Below are positions 26,081 through 33,006 of a stretch of DNA of 64,000 nucleotides, in pieces. Location: contig NZ_JOMH01000001.1 of the NCBI RefSeq assembly GCF_000711245.1, positions 3,589,214 through 3,653,213 on the forward strand. Direction: 5' to 3'. The notes under the pieces were generated by a model that had not been told where the DNA came from, did not search any database, and worked only from the letters and a program-made list of their open reading frames with translations. The stretch is from Polycyclovorans algicola TG408. GTDB lineage: Bacteria > Pseudomonadota > Gammaproteobacteria > Nevskiales > Nevskiaceae. Position numbers and translations under genes: made by a program. Every line of letters begins with the position of its first letter. Within the stretch, counting starts at the first letter, position 1.

Positions 26081-26269
26081 CTACGCCGCCAGTCGCTCAG
26101 GCGGCAACGCACCGCTGGCGCGCGCGTCCAAAATCACCACTTCGACCAGTGTTCCGTCGGCCGCAAAACTGAGGTGCGTGGACCAGTCCTGCGACACCTC
26201 GCGCGTAATGGCCTTGTCAGACATGCGCAACACCATGATGTCGTCGACCTCGTCATACGTGATCTTCAT
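26081..26269 (-). CDS. DUF2283-family protein, probable antitoxin-like partner
   Basis: The 62-residue protein (MKITYDEVDDIMVLRMSDKA, ... LSFAADGTLVEVVILDARA) matches the compact beta-rich DUF2283 pattern. These proteins are often found next to DUF4258 genes in toxin-antitoxin-like pairs. It starts three bases after the stop of its partner and is enclosed with it between about 80-base direct repeats. No activity is established. Confidence 0.78.
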   Translation of the reverse strand: MKITYDEVDDIMVLRMSDKAITREVSQDWSTHLSFAADGTLVEVVILDARASGALPPERLAA

Positions 26270-26272
26270 GGC

Positions 26273-26527
26273 TTAACCCTCCAAACTGAAATGATGCATC
26301 ACCGTCTTGATGACCAGACCGCCCTGAATCACCGCCGCAACGCAGAGCAGGTTGTCGGCTCGGTCATCATAGGCCTTGTGCAGCCAGAAATGCGATGCAT
26401 CCCGACGGCGCTCGGTGCCGGTTTCGATCAGGTCTAACAACCGCGTTTCGTCGATGTTGCGGTCGATCATGCGCCCGCGAGCGTGTCGCGTGACATTCAC
26501 TTCCCGCTGATCGCGTTGGCTAAACAT
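26273..26527 (-). CDS. DUF4258-family protein, probable toxin-like partner
   Basis: With the ATG at 26527 the product is 84 residues: VTRHARGRMIDRNIDETRLL, DLIETGTERR, then a beta-strand pair ending VIKTVMHHF. The HARxRMxxRxI block is characteristic of DUF4258, a RelE/BrnT-like small fold. It is the first gene of the pair with the DUF2283 protein. The longer frame to 26569 adds sequence unlike the family and is not used. Confidence 0.78.
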   Translation of the reverse strand: MFSQRDQREVNVTRHARGRMIDRNIDETRLLDLIETGTERRRDASHFWLHKAYDDRADNLLCVAAVIQGGLVIKTVMHHFSLEG

Positions 26528-26564
26528 CGCGTCATTGTAGGGCCTGCCTCCAGCGGCTGGCAGA

Positions 26565-26652
26565 CACAAAAAAGCCCGCCGGTGACGGCGGGCTTTGAAT
26601 TACGGCAAGAGGACAAAGAAGGTGGAAATTAAATCGACCCTGGCCCCTTTTT
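26565..26652. repeat. About 80-base direct repeat, right copy (flanks DUF2283/DUF4258 pair)
   Basis: This copy starts CACAAAAAAGCCCGCC and runs through GGCGGGCTTTGAATTACGGCAAGAGGA to AAATCGACCCTGGCCCC. GCCCGCC/GGCGGGC forms a stable hairpin. It merges at its right end into the tandem motif array downstream of the pilin gene. Confidence 0.82.
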
Positions 26653-26705
26653 TTAAATCGACCCTGGCCCCTTTTATTTCTTGACCCTGGCCCCTTTTAT
26701 TTCTT
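26629..26705. repeat. Three tandem minus-oriented copies of the GGGGCCAGGGTCGA motif
   Basis: AAATCGACCCTGGCCCCTTTT occurs twice in succession, followed by TTCTTGACCCTGGCCCCTTTT, with units about 24 bases apart. The array ends five bases before the pilin stop codon region. The spacing is close to regular, as in local slippage or insertion in series. Confidence 0.85.
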
Positions 26706-26709
26706 AGGC

Positions 26710-27207
26710 TTACTCCACAACGCCCTCGGCTACAGCTGCGCCGCGGCACGAGCCAGGCAGATATTTTTGCTGGATCGTGGTGCCGTCAGCAGCTGAACCA
26801 CAAACCCAACCAACGATCGTGCCACCGGCTTCAGGAGCGCCACCACCGGCTGCCACTGGCTTAAGAGTCAGAATGCCGCCTTCGGCATCATCAGCTCCAT
26901 TCTTAACATTACGGCTCGTAACTGTTATCTCGCCAGTTGCATCGGTAGCAACCGATGCGACGTACTGTGAAGTGGGAGTATCAGATTCGCAGCCCCACGC
27001 ACCTGCTGCAGGAAGCTCGGTTGCGGTCTGGACGGTTTCAGTGATCGAAGTCCGGCATGCGGACGCGGCCAGCACGATTTCCGAGGTTTTCGAGCGAACT
27101 ATGTAATCCTGATAAGCCGGCAACGCAATCGCCGCCAAAATCCCAATAATGGCAACCACAATCATCAGTTCGATGAGCGTGAAACCCTTTTGCATTTGTT
27201 TGTTCAT
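26710..27207 (-). CDS. pilA: Type IVa major pilin-like protein
   Basis: The 165-residue prepilin has a short positive leader (MNKQMQKG), the cleavage and methylation site KG-FTLIE with Glu at +5, and the hydrophobic assembly helix ([20 protein letters not shown]). The globular part has four Cys, two of them (WVCG and GSCRG) near the C-terminus, where a disulfide loop is typical. It would form the pilus fibre for twitching, adhesion or DNA uptake. No other pilus gene is in the window. A sigma-54 site lies about 110 bases upstream. It is surrounded by toxin-antitoxin pairs and repeats, which suggests an exchangeable pilin locus. Confidence 0.92.
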   Translation of the reverse strand: MNKQMQKGFTLIELMIVVAIIGILAAIALPAYQDYIVRSKTSEIVLAASACRTSITETVQTATELPAAGAWGCESDTPTSQYVASVATDATGEITVTSRNVKNGADDAEGGILTLKPVAAGGGAPEAGGTIVGWVCGSAADGTTIQQKYLPGSCRGAAVAEGVVE

Positions 27208-27314
27208 AAACAGTCACTCCTGAAAGGTGGTGTGTTGACTCTGGCGCCGCGGTGACGGGTTGAATGCATCGTGACGTCAATCCATCAAGAATCCGTCGGC
27301 CCGCAAACAAGGGC

Positions 27315-27329
27315 GCAACCTGCGTGCCA
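27315..27329 (-). promoter_or_regulatory. Sigma-54 promoter of the pilin gene
   Basis: On the minus strand the sequence reads TGGCAC-GCAGG-TTGC, an exact match to the -24/-12 consensus TGGCAC-N5-TTGC. It lies about 108 bases upstream of the pilin ATG. Type IV pilins are commonly driven by sigma-54 with PilR, so position and direction fit. Confidence 0.85.
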
Positions 27330-27621
27330 AGTGTTGCCGCCGGGGTCGGTGGTCAACGGTAGGCCCGCCGACGTGCGTCTCGCGCCGGCATTTCATCGGG
27401 GCATCACCCTGTTTTTATTTGATTTATTTCGGCGTCCGCTGATCGCGGCTGCCCGGCATCGATGTGACCACCCAAAACCCTCGACCGTGGCGGGCCGGGG
27501 CAGGTGGTGTAGGTAATTCCCCTACACGGCGGTTGCTGACGCGGGGTGTCAGCTTGTGACAAAAATTGTCACGGCCCGCGTGCACCCATGACCGCCACGT
27601 GATCACCGTCACGCCCCGACC

Positions 27622-27728
27622 CGTCACCCCGGACTTGATCCGGGGTCCATGCTCGGCCCGATGAGGCGCTGCCGTCAGTCGCAAGTGCATCACCTGAATC
27701 TGGATGCCGGATCGAGCCCGGCATGACG
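27622..27728. repeat. 107-base element with imperfect 28-base inverted ends
   Basis: The left end (27622-27649, CGTCACCCCGGACTTGATCC...) and the inverted right end (27701-27728) match at about 20 of 28 positions. Each end is itself a small palindrome of the form CCGGAcTTGATCCGG. Repeats of this appearance are common in alpha- and gammaproteobacterial intergenic DNA; here it is non-coding and MITE-like. Confidence 0.65.
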
Positions 27729-27753
27729 GCAGGCAGGGCAGAAAAGGGACGCA

Positions 27754-27779
27754 GAAAAGGGACCAGGATTGATTTAATT
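27754..27779 (+). repeat. Divergent copy of the dispersed motif
   Basis: GAAAAGGGACCAGGATTGATTTAATT differs from the reference motif at a few positions. It lies just before the HicAB operator. Confidence 0.6.
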
Positions 27780-27791
27780 CGGTTGACGATT

Positions 27792-27814
27792 ACGATAGCA
27801 TTTTCTGCTATCGT
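27792..27814. promoter_or_regulatory. Operator palindrome of HicAB
   Basis: ACGATAGCA (27792-27800) and TGCTATCGT (27806-27814) form a perfect 9-base dyad around TTTTC, eight bases before the hicA ATG. HicB antitoxins bind such palindromes to autorepress. Confidence 0.82.
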
Positions 27815-27821
27815 TACCGAC

Positions 27822-28076
27822 ATGAACAATCGCCATCGGAAAACCTTGGCCGCCGTCTTCGCCTCACCGACGGCCAAGACGCTGGATTGGCGAGCCATCG
27901 AAGCATTGTTAATCGCCAACCATTGCACGGTCATTGAGGGTGATGGTTCGCGCGTGCGGTTCGTCAAAGGCGATGTGGTGGCCACCTTCCACCGGCCCCA
28001 CCCGGCAAAAGAAGCGAAGCTCTACCAGGTTCGTGACGCCCGACTTTTTCTTCAACAGATTGGAGTAACACCATGA
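27822..28076 (+). CDS. hicA: HicA-family mRNA interferase toxin
   Basis: The ATG at 27822 follows the palindromic operator and gives 84 residues: NRHRKTLAAVFASP, WRAIEALLIANHCTVIEGDG, SRVRFVKGDVVATFHRPHP. The GxGSRVRF and FHRPHP blocks, with His as candidate catalytic residue, identify HicA, a double-stranded-RNA-binding-fold toxin that cleaves mRNA. Its stop overlaps the hicB start (ATGA). Confidence 0.93.
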   Translation: MNNRHRKTLAAVFASPTAKTLDWRAIEALLIANHCTVIEGDGSRVRFVKGDVVATFHRPHPAKEAKLYQVRDARLFLQQIGVTP

Positions 28077-28402
28077 AAACCATGACTTACAAGGGTTATG
28101 CCGCTCGCATCGAATTCAGCGACGAGGATGACTGCTTTGTGGGCCACGTTGCCGGCATCCGCGATGTGGTGGGCTTTCATGCCTGCAATGTCGAGGCGCT
28201 GCGGGCTGCGTTTCATGAGGCCGTGGATGACTATCTGGCCACCTGCGACACAGTGGGCAAATCACCGCAGCGGCCCTACAGCGGAAAAGTGATGCTGCGC
28301 ATTCCACCCGAAACCCATGCGCAGGCGGCACTCAAGGCGGCTGCCGTGGGCAAGAGCCTCAACCAATGGGCCGCCGAGGTTTTTGATCGCGCGACGGTTT
28401 AG
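28073..28402 (+). CDS. hicB: HicB-family antitoxin
   Basis: The 109-residue protein has the degenerate RNase H-like HicB domain (YKGYAARIEFSDEDDCFVGH, VEALRAAFHEAVDDYLATC). A C-terminal ribbon-helix-helix follows (GKVMLRIPPETHAQAALKAA, LNQWAAEVFDRA). It neutralises HicA and should bind the dyad at 27792-27814. A copy of the dispersed repeat motif begins at its stop codon. Confidence 0.93.
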   Translation: MKTMTYKGYAARIEFSDEDDCFVGHVAGIRDVVGFHACNVEALRAAFHEAVDDYLATCDTVGKSPQRPYSGKVMLRIPPETHAQAALKAAAVGKSLNQWAAEVFDRATV

Positions 28403-28415
28403 GGGCCAGGGTCGA
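28401..28415 (+). repeat. Copy of the dispersed motif at the hicB stop
   Basis: AGGGGCCAGGGTCGA begins within the hicB stop codon region. It separates HicAB from the convergent MazEF pair. Confidence 0.7.
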
Positions 28416-28422
28416 AACATCA

Positions 28423-28761
28423 TCAACCCCGCATTAGCGCCGTGGCCTTGCGACGTACTTCGGCCAGTTCAGCAGGTGATGCGCTGCCCTTCTTGACGGC
28501 TTTACGGGCCACCCAATCGAGGCTTTTCACCTGGTCGGCCAGCGCCGCACTGGCCCGGGCACCCGCCAGCAATACTTCAAAGGGATAGTCCTTGATCTGT
28601 GTGGTGAGCGGGCAACACAGCATGAGGCCACTTTTGCTGTTGTAGGTTGCCGGGCTCAGCACCACCGCTGGCCGATGTCCGGCCTGTTCATGCCCGGCTT
28701 GCGGATCAAATTCCAGCCAGACGATGTCGCCTGCCGCAGGAACGTAACGGCGCCCGGCCAT
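28423..28761 (-). CDS. mazF: MazF-family endoribonuclease toxin
   Basis: The 112-residue protein has the MazF/ChpB signature: AGDIVWLEFDPQAGHEQAGH, RPAVVLSPATYN and GLMLCCPLTTQIKDYPFEV, then ALADQVKSLDW. The conserved Arg and Thr of the active site are in these blocks. MazF cleaves single-stranded mRNA. Its start directly abuts the mazE stop. Confidence 0.93.
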   Translation of the reverse strand: MAGRRYVPAAGDIVWLEFDPQAGHEQAGHRPAVVLSPATYNSKSGLMLCCPLTTQIKDYPFEVLLAGARASAALADQVKSLDWVARKAVKKGSASPAELAEVRRKATALMRG

Positions 28762-29004
28762 TTACAGCGCCTCTTTACCGAGGGCAGGCCCAAAGCGCAG
28801 CTCTTCGTGCAGATTGTCGGGTGTGATGGCCGCAACCATGGCATCGAGGTCGCACTCGGCGTCAATGACGGGTTCGATGATGATGCGGCCATCGACCTCA
28901 ATCACGTCGACCAAGGCATCAAGCCGCAGGTTTGCGGCTTCCATAATGGCCGCTGGAATGCGGACTGAGGCGCTATTGCCCCACTTTCTGACGCTGACAC
29001 GCAT
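28762..29004 (-). CDS. mazE: MazE-family antitoxin
   Basis: The 80-residue protein begins RVSVRKWGNSASVRIPAAIM, the AbrB-type swapped hairpin of MazE/ChpS. It continues with an acidic tail (DAECDLDAMVAAI) that would occupy the MazF groove. It is first in the pair, as expected. Confidence 0.93.
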   Translation of the reverse strand: MRVSVRKWGNSASVRIPAAIMEAANLRLDALVDVIEVDGRIIIEPVIDAECDLDAMVAAITPDNLHEELRFGPALGKEAL

Positions 29005-29096
29005 GGGGGATTCCTGTCGCCAATTGCATGGGGATAAATCCTACAGGTCCTTCATGATGGTAGCAACATTGTAGATACATGATAAATGGCCGTGAG

Positions 29097-29120
29097 AAAA
29101 GGGGCCAGGATCGCTTTAAT
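29097..29120 (+). repeat. Copy of the dispersed motif between MazEF and BrnTA
   Basis: AAAAGGGGCCAGGATCGCTTTAAT lies between two toxin-antitoxin pairs, as do other copies. Confidence 0.75.
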
Positions 29121-29144
29121 TGAAGGCCTTTTCAGCCTACTGGC

Positions 29145-29420
29145 CTACAGCGCGAACCGCTCGCGCAGAATCGCATTAACGCGCGTCTGCCAGCCTGCGC
29201 CAGAGGCTCGCAGTACGGCCAGCACGTCGGGATCAAGGCGCAGCTTCACGGCCTCCTTCGGCGCGGCCTTGGGGGGTCGGCCCATGCGAACTGTCGGCGC
29301 CACAGCCTTCCACTGCGCATCGGTCAAGGGCTTGGCATCCGCATCACCGCGGGCGGCCGCGATGATGGCCTTATCTTCGGCGACGGTGGGGACGACTGTT
29401 CCGGTTTTAAGCTTCGGCAT
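29145..29420 (-). CDS. brnA: BrnA-family antitoxin (second BrnTA pair)
   Basis: The 91-residue protein ends with EAVKLRLDPDVLAVLRASGA and WQTRVNAILRERFAL, a BrnA ribbon-helix-helix. It carries an N-terminal block (LTDAQWKAVAPTVRMGRPPK) of the subtype whose partner is a BrnT ribonuclease. It overlaps brnT by 14 bases. It is distinct in sequence from the pair at 24.3-24.8 kb, so it is not a recent duplication. Confidence 0.88.
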   Translation of the reverse strand: MPKLKTGTVVPTVAEDKAIIAAARGDADAKPLTDAQWKAVAPTVRMGRPPKAAPKEAVKLRLDPDVLAVLRASGAGWQTRVNAILRERFAL

Positions 29421-29673
29421 AACGATTCACCTCTTTTCGGTTGGCCTTGCGCAGGCTGATGATGCGGCGGGTTTGGTCGCGGTCAACATAGGCCACGAAG
29501 TAAAGCGTGAGCCCGATGTAGCCGATGGCGCATTCACGGCCTTCGCCGTAGTCTTTGCGGGTATCCCGCCACGTAACGGCCGTGCTCCATTCCAACCGTT
29601 CGGCGGACGCCAATTCGATGCCATGCATTACGCGATTCGCTTCGCTTTTGGCGGTGTCGAACTCGATGTTCAT
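29407..29673 (-). CDS. brnT: BrnT-family toxin (second BrnTA pair)
   Basis: From the ATG at 29673 the product is 88 residues: NIEFDTAKSEANRVMHGIEL, EGRECAIGYIGLTLYFVAYV, then RIISLRKANRKEVNRY. The FDxxKxxxNxxxHGI start and RIISLRKAN end are BrnT hallmarks. The longer upstream frame to 29802 overlaps repeat sequence and is not used. Confidence 0.9.
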   Translation of the reverse strand: MNIEFDTAKSEANRVMHGIELASAERLEWSTAVTWRDTRKDYGEGRECAIGYIGLTLYFVAYVDRDQTRRIISLRKANRKEVNRYAEA

Positions 29674-29710
29674 CGTACTTATTGTACCCCCACTATGTTG
29701 GGGCGCAAGA

Positions 29711-29728
29711 GAAAAGAGGCCAGGGTCG
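29711..29728 (+). repeat. Last, partial copy of the dispersed motif
   Basis: GAAAAGAGGCCAGGGTCG lies upstream of the second brnT and marks the right edge of the toxin-antitoxin array. Confidence 0.6.
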
Positions 29729-29837
29729 CCGACACTCCCCCGGCCTCCTTCGGGTGCCGCCCTCTCCCGCACGCCGCTCCGGCAGGCGGGAGAGGGGCGC
29801 AAAGAAAAAAACGCTTGCGGCGACGGGCCTTGTAAGT

Positions 29838-30208
29838 GGGAGCCGGCCGATAAGCCGGGTTCTGTCGAGAACGATCATTCCTCTAGGACCTGCGTCGCCG
29901 CAGGCCTCAAGCAACCTACCCGGAAGGCTGCGCGGGCCGCGCAGTGTCGGACGCGTCCGACGCCCTTCCCTATTTGGTCTTGCTCCGAGTGGGGTTTGCC
30001 GTGCCGGTCTGTTGCCAGACTCGCGGTGCGCTCTTACCGCACCGTTTCACCCTTGCCTGTGCCCCTTGCGGGGCCATCGGCGGTTTGCTTTCTGTTGCAC
30101 TTTCCGTCGCCTCGCGGCGCCCAGGCGTTACCTGGCACTCTGCCATGCGGAGCCCGGACTTTCCTCCCCCGCATTGCTGCGGCAGCGATCGTCTGGCCGA
30201 CTCCCGCT
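29838..30208 (-). ncRNA. rnpB: RNase P RNA, bacterial type A
   Basis: On the minus strand the 5' end has GGGGAGGAAAGTCCGGGCTC, the universal P4 and core signature. The 3' end has GACAGAACCCGGCTTAT followed by CGGCCGGCTCCCAC. The terminal helix P1 pairs GGGAGTCGGCC near 30,205 with GGCCGGCTCCC near 29,845. The length of about 370 bases is normal. It is the catalytic RNA of tRNA 5' processing. Ends are approximate within a few bases. Confidence 0.95.
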
Positions 30209-30248
30209 GGTAGTATCGCACCTGTCATCCCATTCCCCGAAGGCTCTC

Positions 30249-30674
30249 ATGCACCTCGTTTCCAGCCAGACCCGCTTTGCCGCACCGCCGGACGTTGTTT
30301 TTGAACAATTCGCCGACCATGAAAAATTTGCGCAGATTTTCGGCGCCAGCGCGGATCGCGTGAAAGACGGGCAGGACGAGCCCAACGGGCTGGGCTCGGT
30401 GCGGCGCGTGCTGCCGGGGCCTTTGGCGATGGAAGAGACCATTGTCGCCTTCGACCGACCCAAGGCCATTGATTACGCCATCACCAAGGGCGGCCCGCTG
30501 AAGAATCATCTGGGGCAGATTCGCTTCGTGGCGATCGACGGCGGCACGCGGGTCGATTACGACATTCGCTTCGAATCGAAGGTGCCGCTGCTGGGTTATG
30601 TGGTCGCGGCCGCACTCAAATATGGCTACCGCCACGGCATCAAGAAGGTGCAGGCGCAGTTGGCCGGCCGGTAA
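30249..30674 (+). CDS. SRPBCC-family (START-like) protein
   Basis: The ATG at 30249 yields 141 residues (MHLVSSQTRFAAPPDVVFEQ, ... GSVRRVLPGPLAMEETIVAF, ... GGTRVDYDIRFESKVPLL). It has the ligand-binding START/polyketide-cyclase-like fold of the SRPBCC superfamily. The frame runs open much further upstream, but that region is rnpB. Function is unknown; the gene is five bases from the downstream binding-protein gene, so they are likely co-transcribed. Confidence 0.82.
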   Translation: MHLVSSQTRFAAPPDVVFEQFADHEKFAQIFGASADRVKDGQDEPNGLGSVRRVLPGPLAMEETIVAFDRPKAIDYAITKGGPLKNHLGQIRFVAIDGGTRVDYDIRFESKVPLLGYVVAAALKYGYRHGIKKVQAQLAGR

Positions 30675-30678
30675 CGCC

Positions 30679-31443
30679 ATGCGGGTGATCAGCCACACGG
30701 CCTCCAACACCGAGATTGTCTGCGCGCTGGGCGCCGGCCATCTGTTGGTGGGCATTGATGCCGATTCCGACTTTCCGGTGGACGTGGTGCGCGACCTGCC
30801 CAAGCTGGGGCGCGATCTGCAACTGGACCTGGCGGCGGTTGAGGCGCTGCGCCCCGACCTGGTGTTGACCTCGCTGACGGTGCCGGGTCACGAGCGCATC
30901 GTCGAGGCCTTGAACCAGCGTGGCATCCCGACCTTGGTGGCCGACCCGGTGAGCCTTGAGGATGTCTTTGACGATGTGCGGCGCATTGCCAATGCGCTGG
31001 GCATGCCCGAGGCCGGTGCGCGCCTGGCAGCCGAGATGGACGCGGCCATGCCGCAACGGGTGGGTGGCAAGGCGGCCCGGGTGCTGGTGGAGTGGTGGCC
31101 CAAGCCAGTGATCGTGCCGGGGCGCGACTCGTGGATCACCGGGCTGCTACAGCGTCTGGGCGCGCACAATCCGTGGCACGACCGGCCCAACAAGAGCCAG
31201 CCGGTGACGCCCGACGAGGTGGTCAGTGCCCGCCCCGACTTGGTGATCACCAGTTGGTGCGGCGTGCCCGAGCACCAACTGCGGCCGGCCAACGTCATCA
31301 GGCGTGAGGGCTGGCAGACGGTGCCGGCGGTGTCGCGCGGCGCCGTGCACGCCATCAGTGAAGCCTATCTGGGTCGGCCCGGCCCGCGGCTGGTGGAGGG
31401 TTACCGGCAGCTTGCCGCGCACCTCGACGCGCTGGCCGACTGA
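30679..31443 (+). CDS. BtuF-like cobalamin/iron-chelate binding protein without signal peptide
   Basis: The 254-residue product starts directly with RVISHTASNTEIVCALGAG, the N-terminal motif of class III periplasmic binding proteins such as BtuF. It continues with VGIDADSDFP, LRPDLVLTSLTVPG and ARPDLVITSWCGVP. No export signal precedes it. Such leaderless BtuF relatives are common and annotated as cobalamin-binding proteins; whether they transport or sense is unclear. No permease or ATPase partner is adjacent. Confidence 0.78.
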   Translation: MRVISHTASNTEIVCALGAGHLLVGIDADSDFPVDVVRDLPKLGRDLQLDLAAVEALRPDLVLTSLTVPGHERIVEALNQRGIPTLVADPVSLEDVFDDVRRIANALGMPEAGARLAAEMDAAMPQRVGGKAARVLVEWWPKPVIVPGRDSWITGLLQRLGAHNPWHDRPNKSQPVTPDEVVSARPDLVITSWCGVPEHQLRPANVIRREGWQTVPAVSRGAVHAISEAYLGRPGPRLVEGYRQLAAHLDALAD

Positions 31444-31473
31444 TGTCCTTTTGCGGCACAACCCGAGCCCTTG

Positions 31474-32061
31474 ATGAGCGATAACGCGCCCCAGCCCGGT
31501 GACCTGATCAGCTATCAGGCTTTTGGCGAAAACTTCATCCGTTACCTGATCACCGTGCCGCGCCTGAAGGGCGAGGTCGAAGAGACGCTTCGCCGAACGG
31601 TGGAAGGCTCGAGGTCGGCGCTGCCCAACGATCTGCTGGTGGCGTCTTACCAGTTCAAGCCCAGTGACCTGCAAGTGCACCACCGTGACGCCGAAGGCTC
31701 AGGGGTCGCCTTCACCCTGCAGTTGACCGGCCTGCTCGACATCACGCTACGGGTGATGGGGCTGCCGGTGCGCACGCCGATGGACGTTGAGATCAACGTG
31801 CGCATCGACGTGGAAACGCGCTACCCGCTGACCATCCACCTGGTGCCCCAGGCGATCAGCGGCCGTGAGGTGAAGGTCAAGGCACGCATGCCCAAGGAGT
31901 TGCGCGCGCTGCCGACGCAGCTCTTGAACCGCATCAATCCGCTGGTGATGACCGTGCGCGAGGCCATCGTCCGCGAGGTCAACGCCCAGTTACAGCGCGA
32001 TGACCTGCGCGAGGCGACCACCATCGACGTGCTCAAGATTGCGTCCAAGAAGCTGGGCTGA
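31474..32061 (+). CDS. Hypothetical protein
   Basis: I do not recognise this 195-residue protein. It is polar, without signal peptide or membrane helix. It has a beta-rich middle (GVAFTLQLTGLLDITLRVMG, VEINVRIDVETRYPLTIHLV) and a helical C-terminus ending TTIDVLKIASKKLG. The pattern suggests a lipid- or ligand-binding sandwich. It lies between the BtuF-like gene and the convergent secB. Confidence 0.7.
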   Translation: MSDNAPQPGDLISYQAFGENFIRYLITVPRLKGEVEETLRRTVEGSRSALPNDLLVASYQFKPSDLQVHHRDAEGSGVAFTLQLTGLLDITLRVMGLPVRTPMDVEINVRIDVETRYPLTIHLVPQAISGREVKVKARMPKELRALPTQLLNRINPLVMTVREAIVREVNAQLQRDDLREATTIDVLKIASKKLG

Positions 32062-32108
32062 GCCTGGTTGGCGAGCCCCTGAAAGCGGCTCCCTGCTCCC
32101 TGTCCCTA

Positions 32109-32645
32109 CTAGTGCGTGACAGCCCCGTTCCCGGCGGCCGCGTCGGCGGCCGGCGCCGCGGCCGCCGCCTGCTGGCGCTGATGCTGCAGATACAGCGCGT
32201 CAAAGTTGATCGGCTGCAGCAGCAACTGCGGGAAGCCCGCGCGCTGCACCAGATCGGCGATGGTTTCGCGGGCAAACGGGAAGATCAACGATGGGCAGTA
32301 AGCCCCCAGCACCGCGCCGCGCTCGGCGTTGGTGTTGAAGCCCTTGAGCAGAAACAGCCCGGCCTGATGGGCTTCGATCAGAAAGGCGGTCTCGTCGCCG
32401 AGCTTGGCGGTGACGGTGATGGTGAGAATCACCTGCCACTGGTCATTGCTCATGTCCTGCACGCGCGAGTTGACCTGCACGTCGACATCGGGCTTCCACG
32501 CCTTGGTGAACACCTGCGGCGCGTTGGGCACTTCGATGGAGGCGTCCTTGACGAAAAACTTTTGCAGCAGGACCTGCCGGCCGTCGGCCTGCGGGTTGGG
32601 AGCTGCGGCGGGGTCCAGGGTTTCGGGGTTGGCGGGTTCAGCCAT
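32109..32645 (-). CDS. secB: Protein-export chaperone SecB
   Basis: The 178-residue protein has the SecB core: LQKFFVKDASIEVPNAPQVF, WQVILTITVTAK, AGLFLLKG, LGAYCPSLIFPFARETIADL, and GFPQLLLQPINFDALYLQ. SecB holds preproteins unfolded and delivers them to SecA. The C-terminal tail (Ala-rich, AAAAAPAADAAAG) is longer than in E. coli. Gene order secB-grxC-yibN is conserved in gammaproteobacteria. Confidence 0.96.
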   Translation of the reverse strand: MAEPANPETLDPAAAPNPQADGRQVLLQKFFVKDASIEVPNAPQVFTKAWKPDVDVQVNSRVQDMSNDQWQVILTITVTAKLGDETAFLIEAHQAGLFLLKGFNTNAERGAVLGAYCPSLIFPFARETIADLVQRAGFPQLLLQPINFDALYLQHQRQQAAAAAPAADAAAGNGAVTH

Positions 32646-32723
32646 GGCAGGGAGGTAATCCGGGTGAGTTTGAGAAACGCGCCCGTCCGGCGAGAGGCCG
32701 GGCGCCTGAGAATCGGGGACAGA

Positions 32724-32984
32724 TCAGCCGTTGCCGGCCAGCAGTGCGTCCAGCTTGCCGGCGCGTTCCAGCGCGGCCAGCTCGTCAAAACCGCCGACGT
32801 GGGCATCACCGATGAAAATTTGCGGCACGGTGCGACGGCCGGTGCGCGCCATCATCGCGTCGCGAATCTCGGGTGATTCATCGATGCGCACTTCTTCAGG
32901 CGCGACGCCCTTGGTCGACAGCAGGCGCTTGGCCATCTGGCAGTAGGGGCAGATTCGAGTGGTGTACATCAGCACGGCTTGCAT
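32724..32984 (-). CDS. grxC: Glutaredoxin 3
   Basis: From the ATG at 32984 the 86-residue protein shows the dithiol active site TRICPYCQMAKRLL, then RTVPQIFIGDAHVGGFDELA for glutathione binding. It reduces protein disulfides and mixed disulfides with glutathione. It is co-directional with secB and the rhodanese gene, as in many relatives. Confidence 0.94.
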   Translation of the reverse strand: MQAVLMYTTRICPYCQMAKRLLSTKGVAPEEVRIDESPEIRDAMMARTGRRTVPQIFIGDAHVGGFDELAALERAGKLDALLAGNG

Positions 32985-33006
32985 CGTGTCGACTCCAGCA
33001 ATCAGA

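Larger units (their letters stand above)
27208..27821. other. 614-base region between pilin and HicAB genes
   Basis: This gene-free stretch holds the sigma-54 promoter, an AT-rich tract around 27,411-27,430 (TTTTTATTTGATTTATTT), a 107-base inverted-repeat element, one copy of the GGGGCCAGG-type motif and the HicAB operator. No further coding frame is supportable. Confidence 0.6.

Noticed and set aside
23578..29728. Integron cassette array or CRISPR array
   Set aside because: The repeats are not regularly spaced with unique spacers, and no GTTRRRY/RYYYAAC attC pairs or integron integrase were seen.
29682..30248. Upstream extension of the SRPBCC gene frame
   Set aside because: It runs through brnT upstream DNA and rnpB; the family begins at the ATG at 30249.
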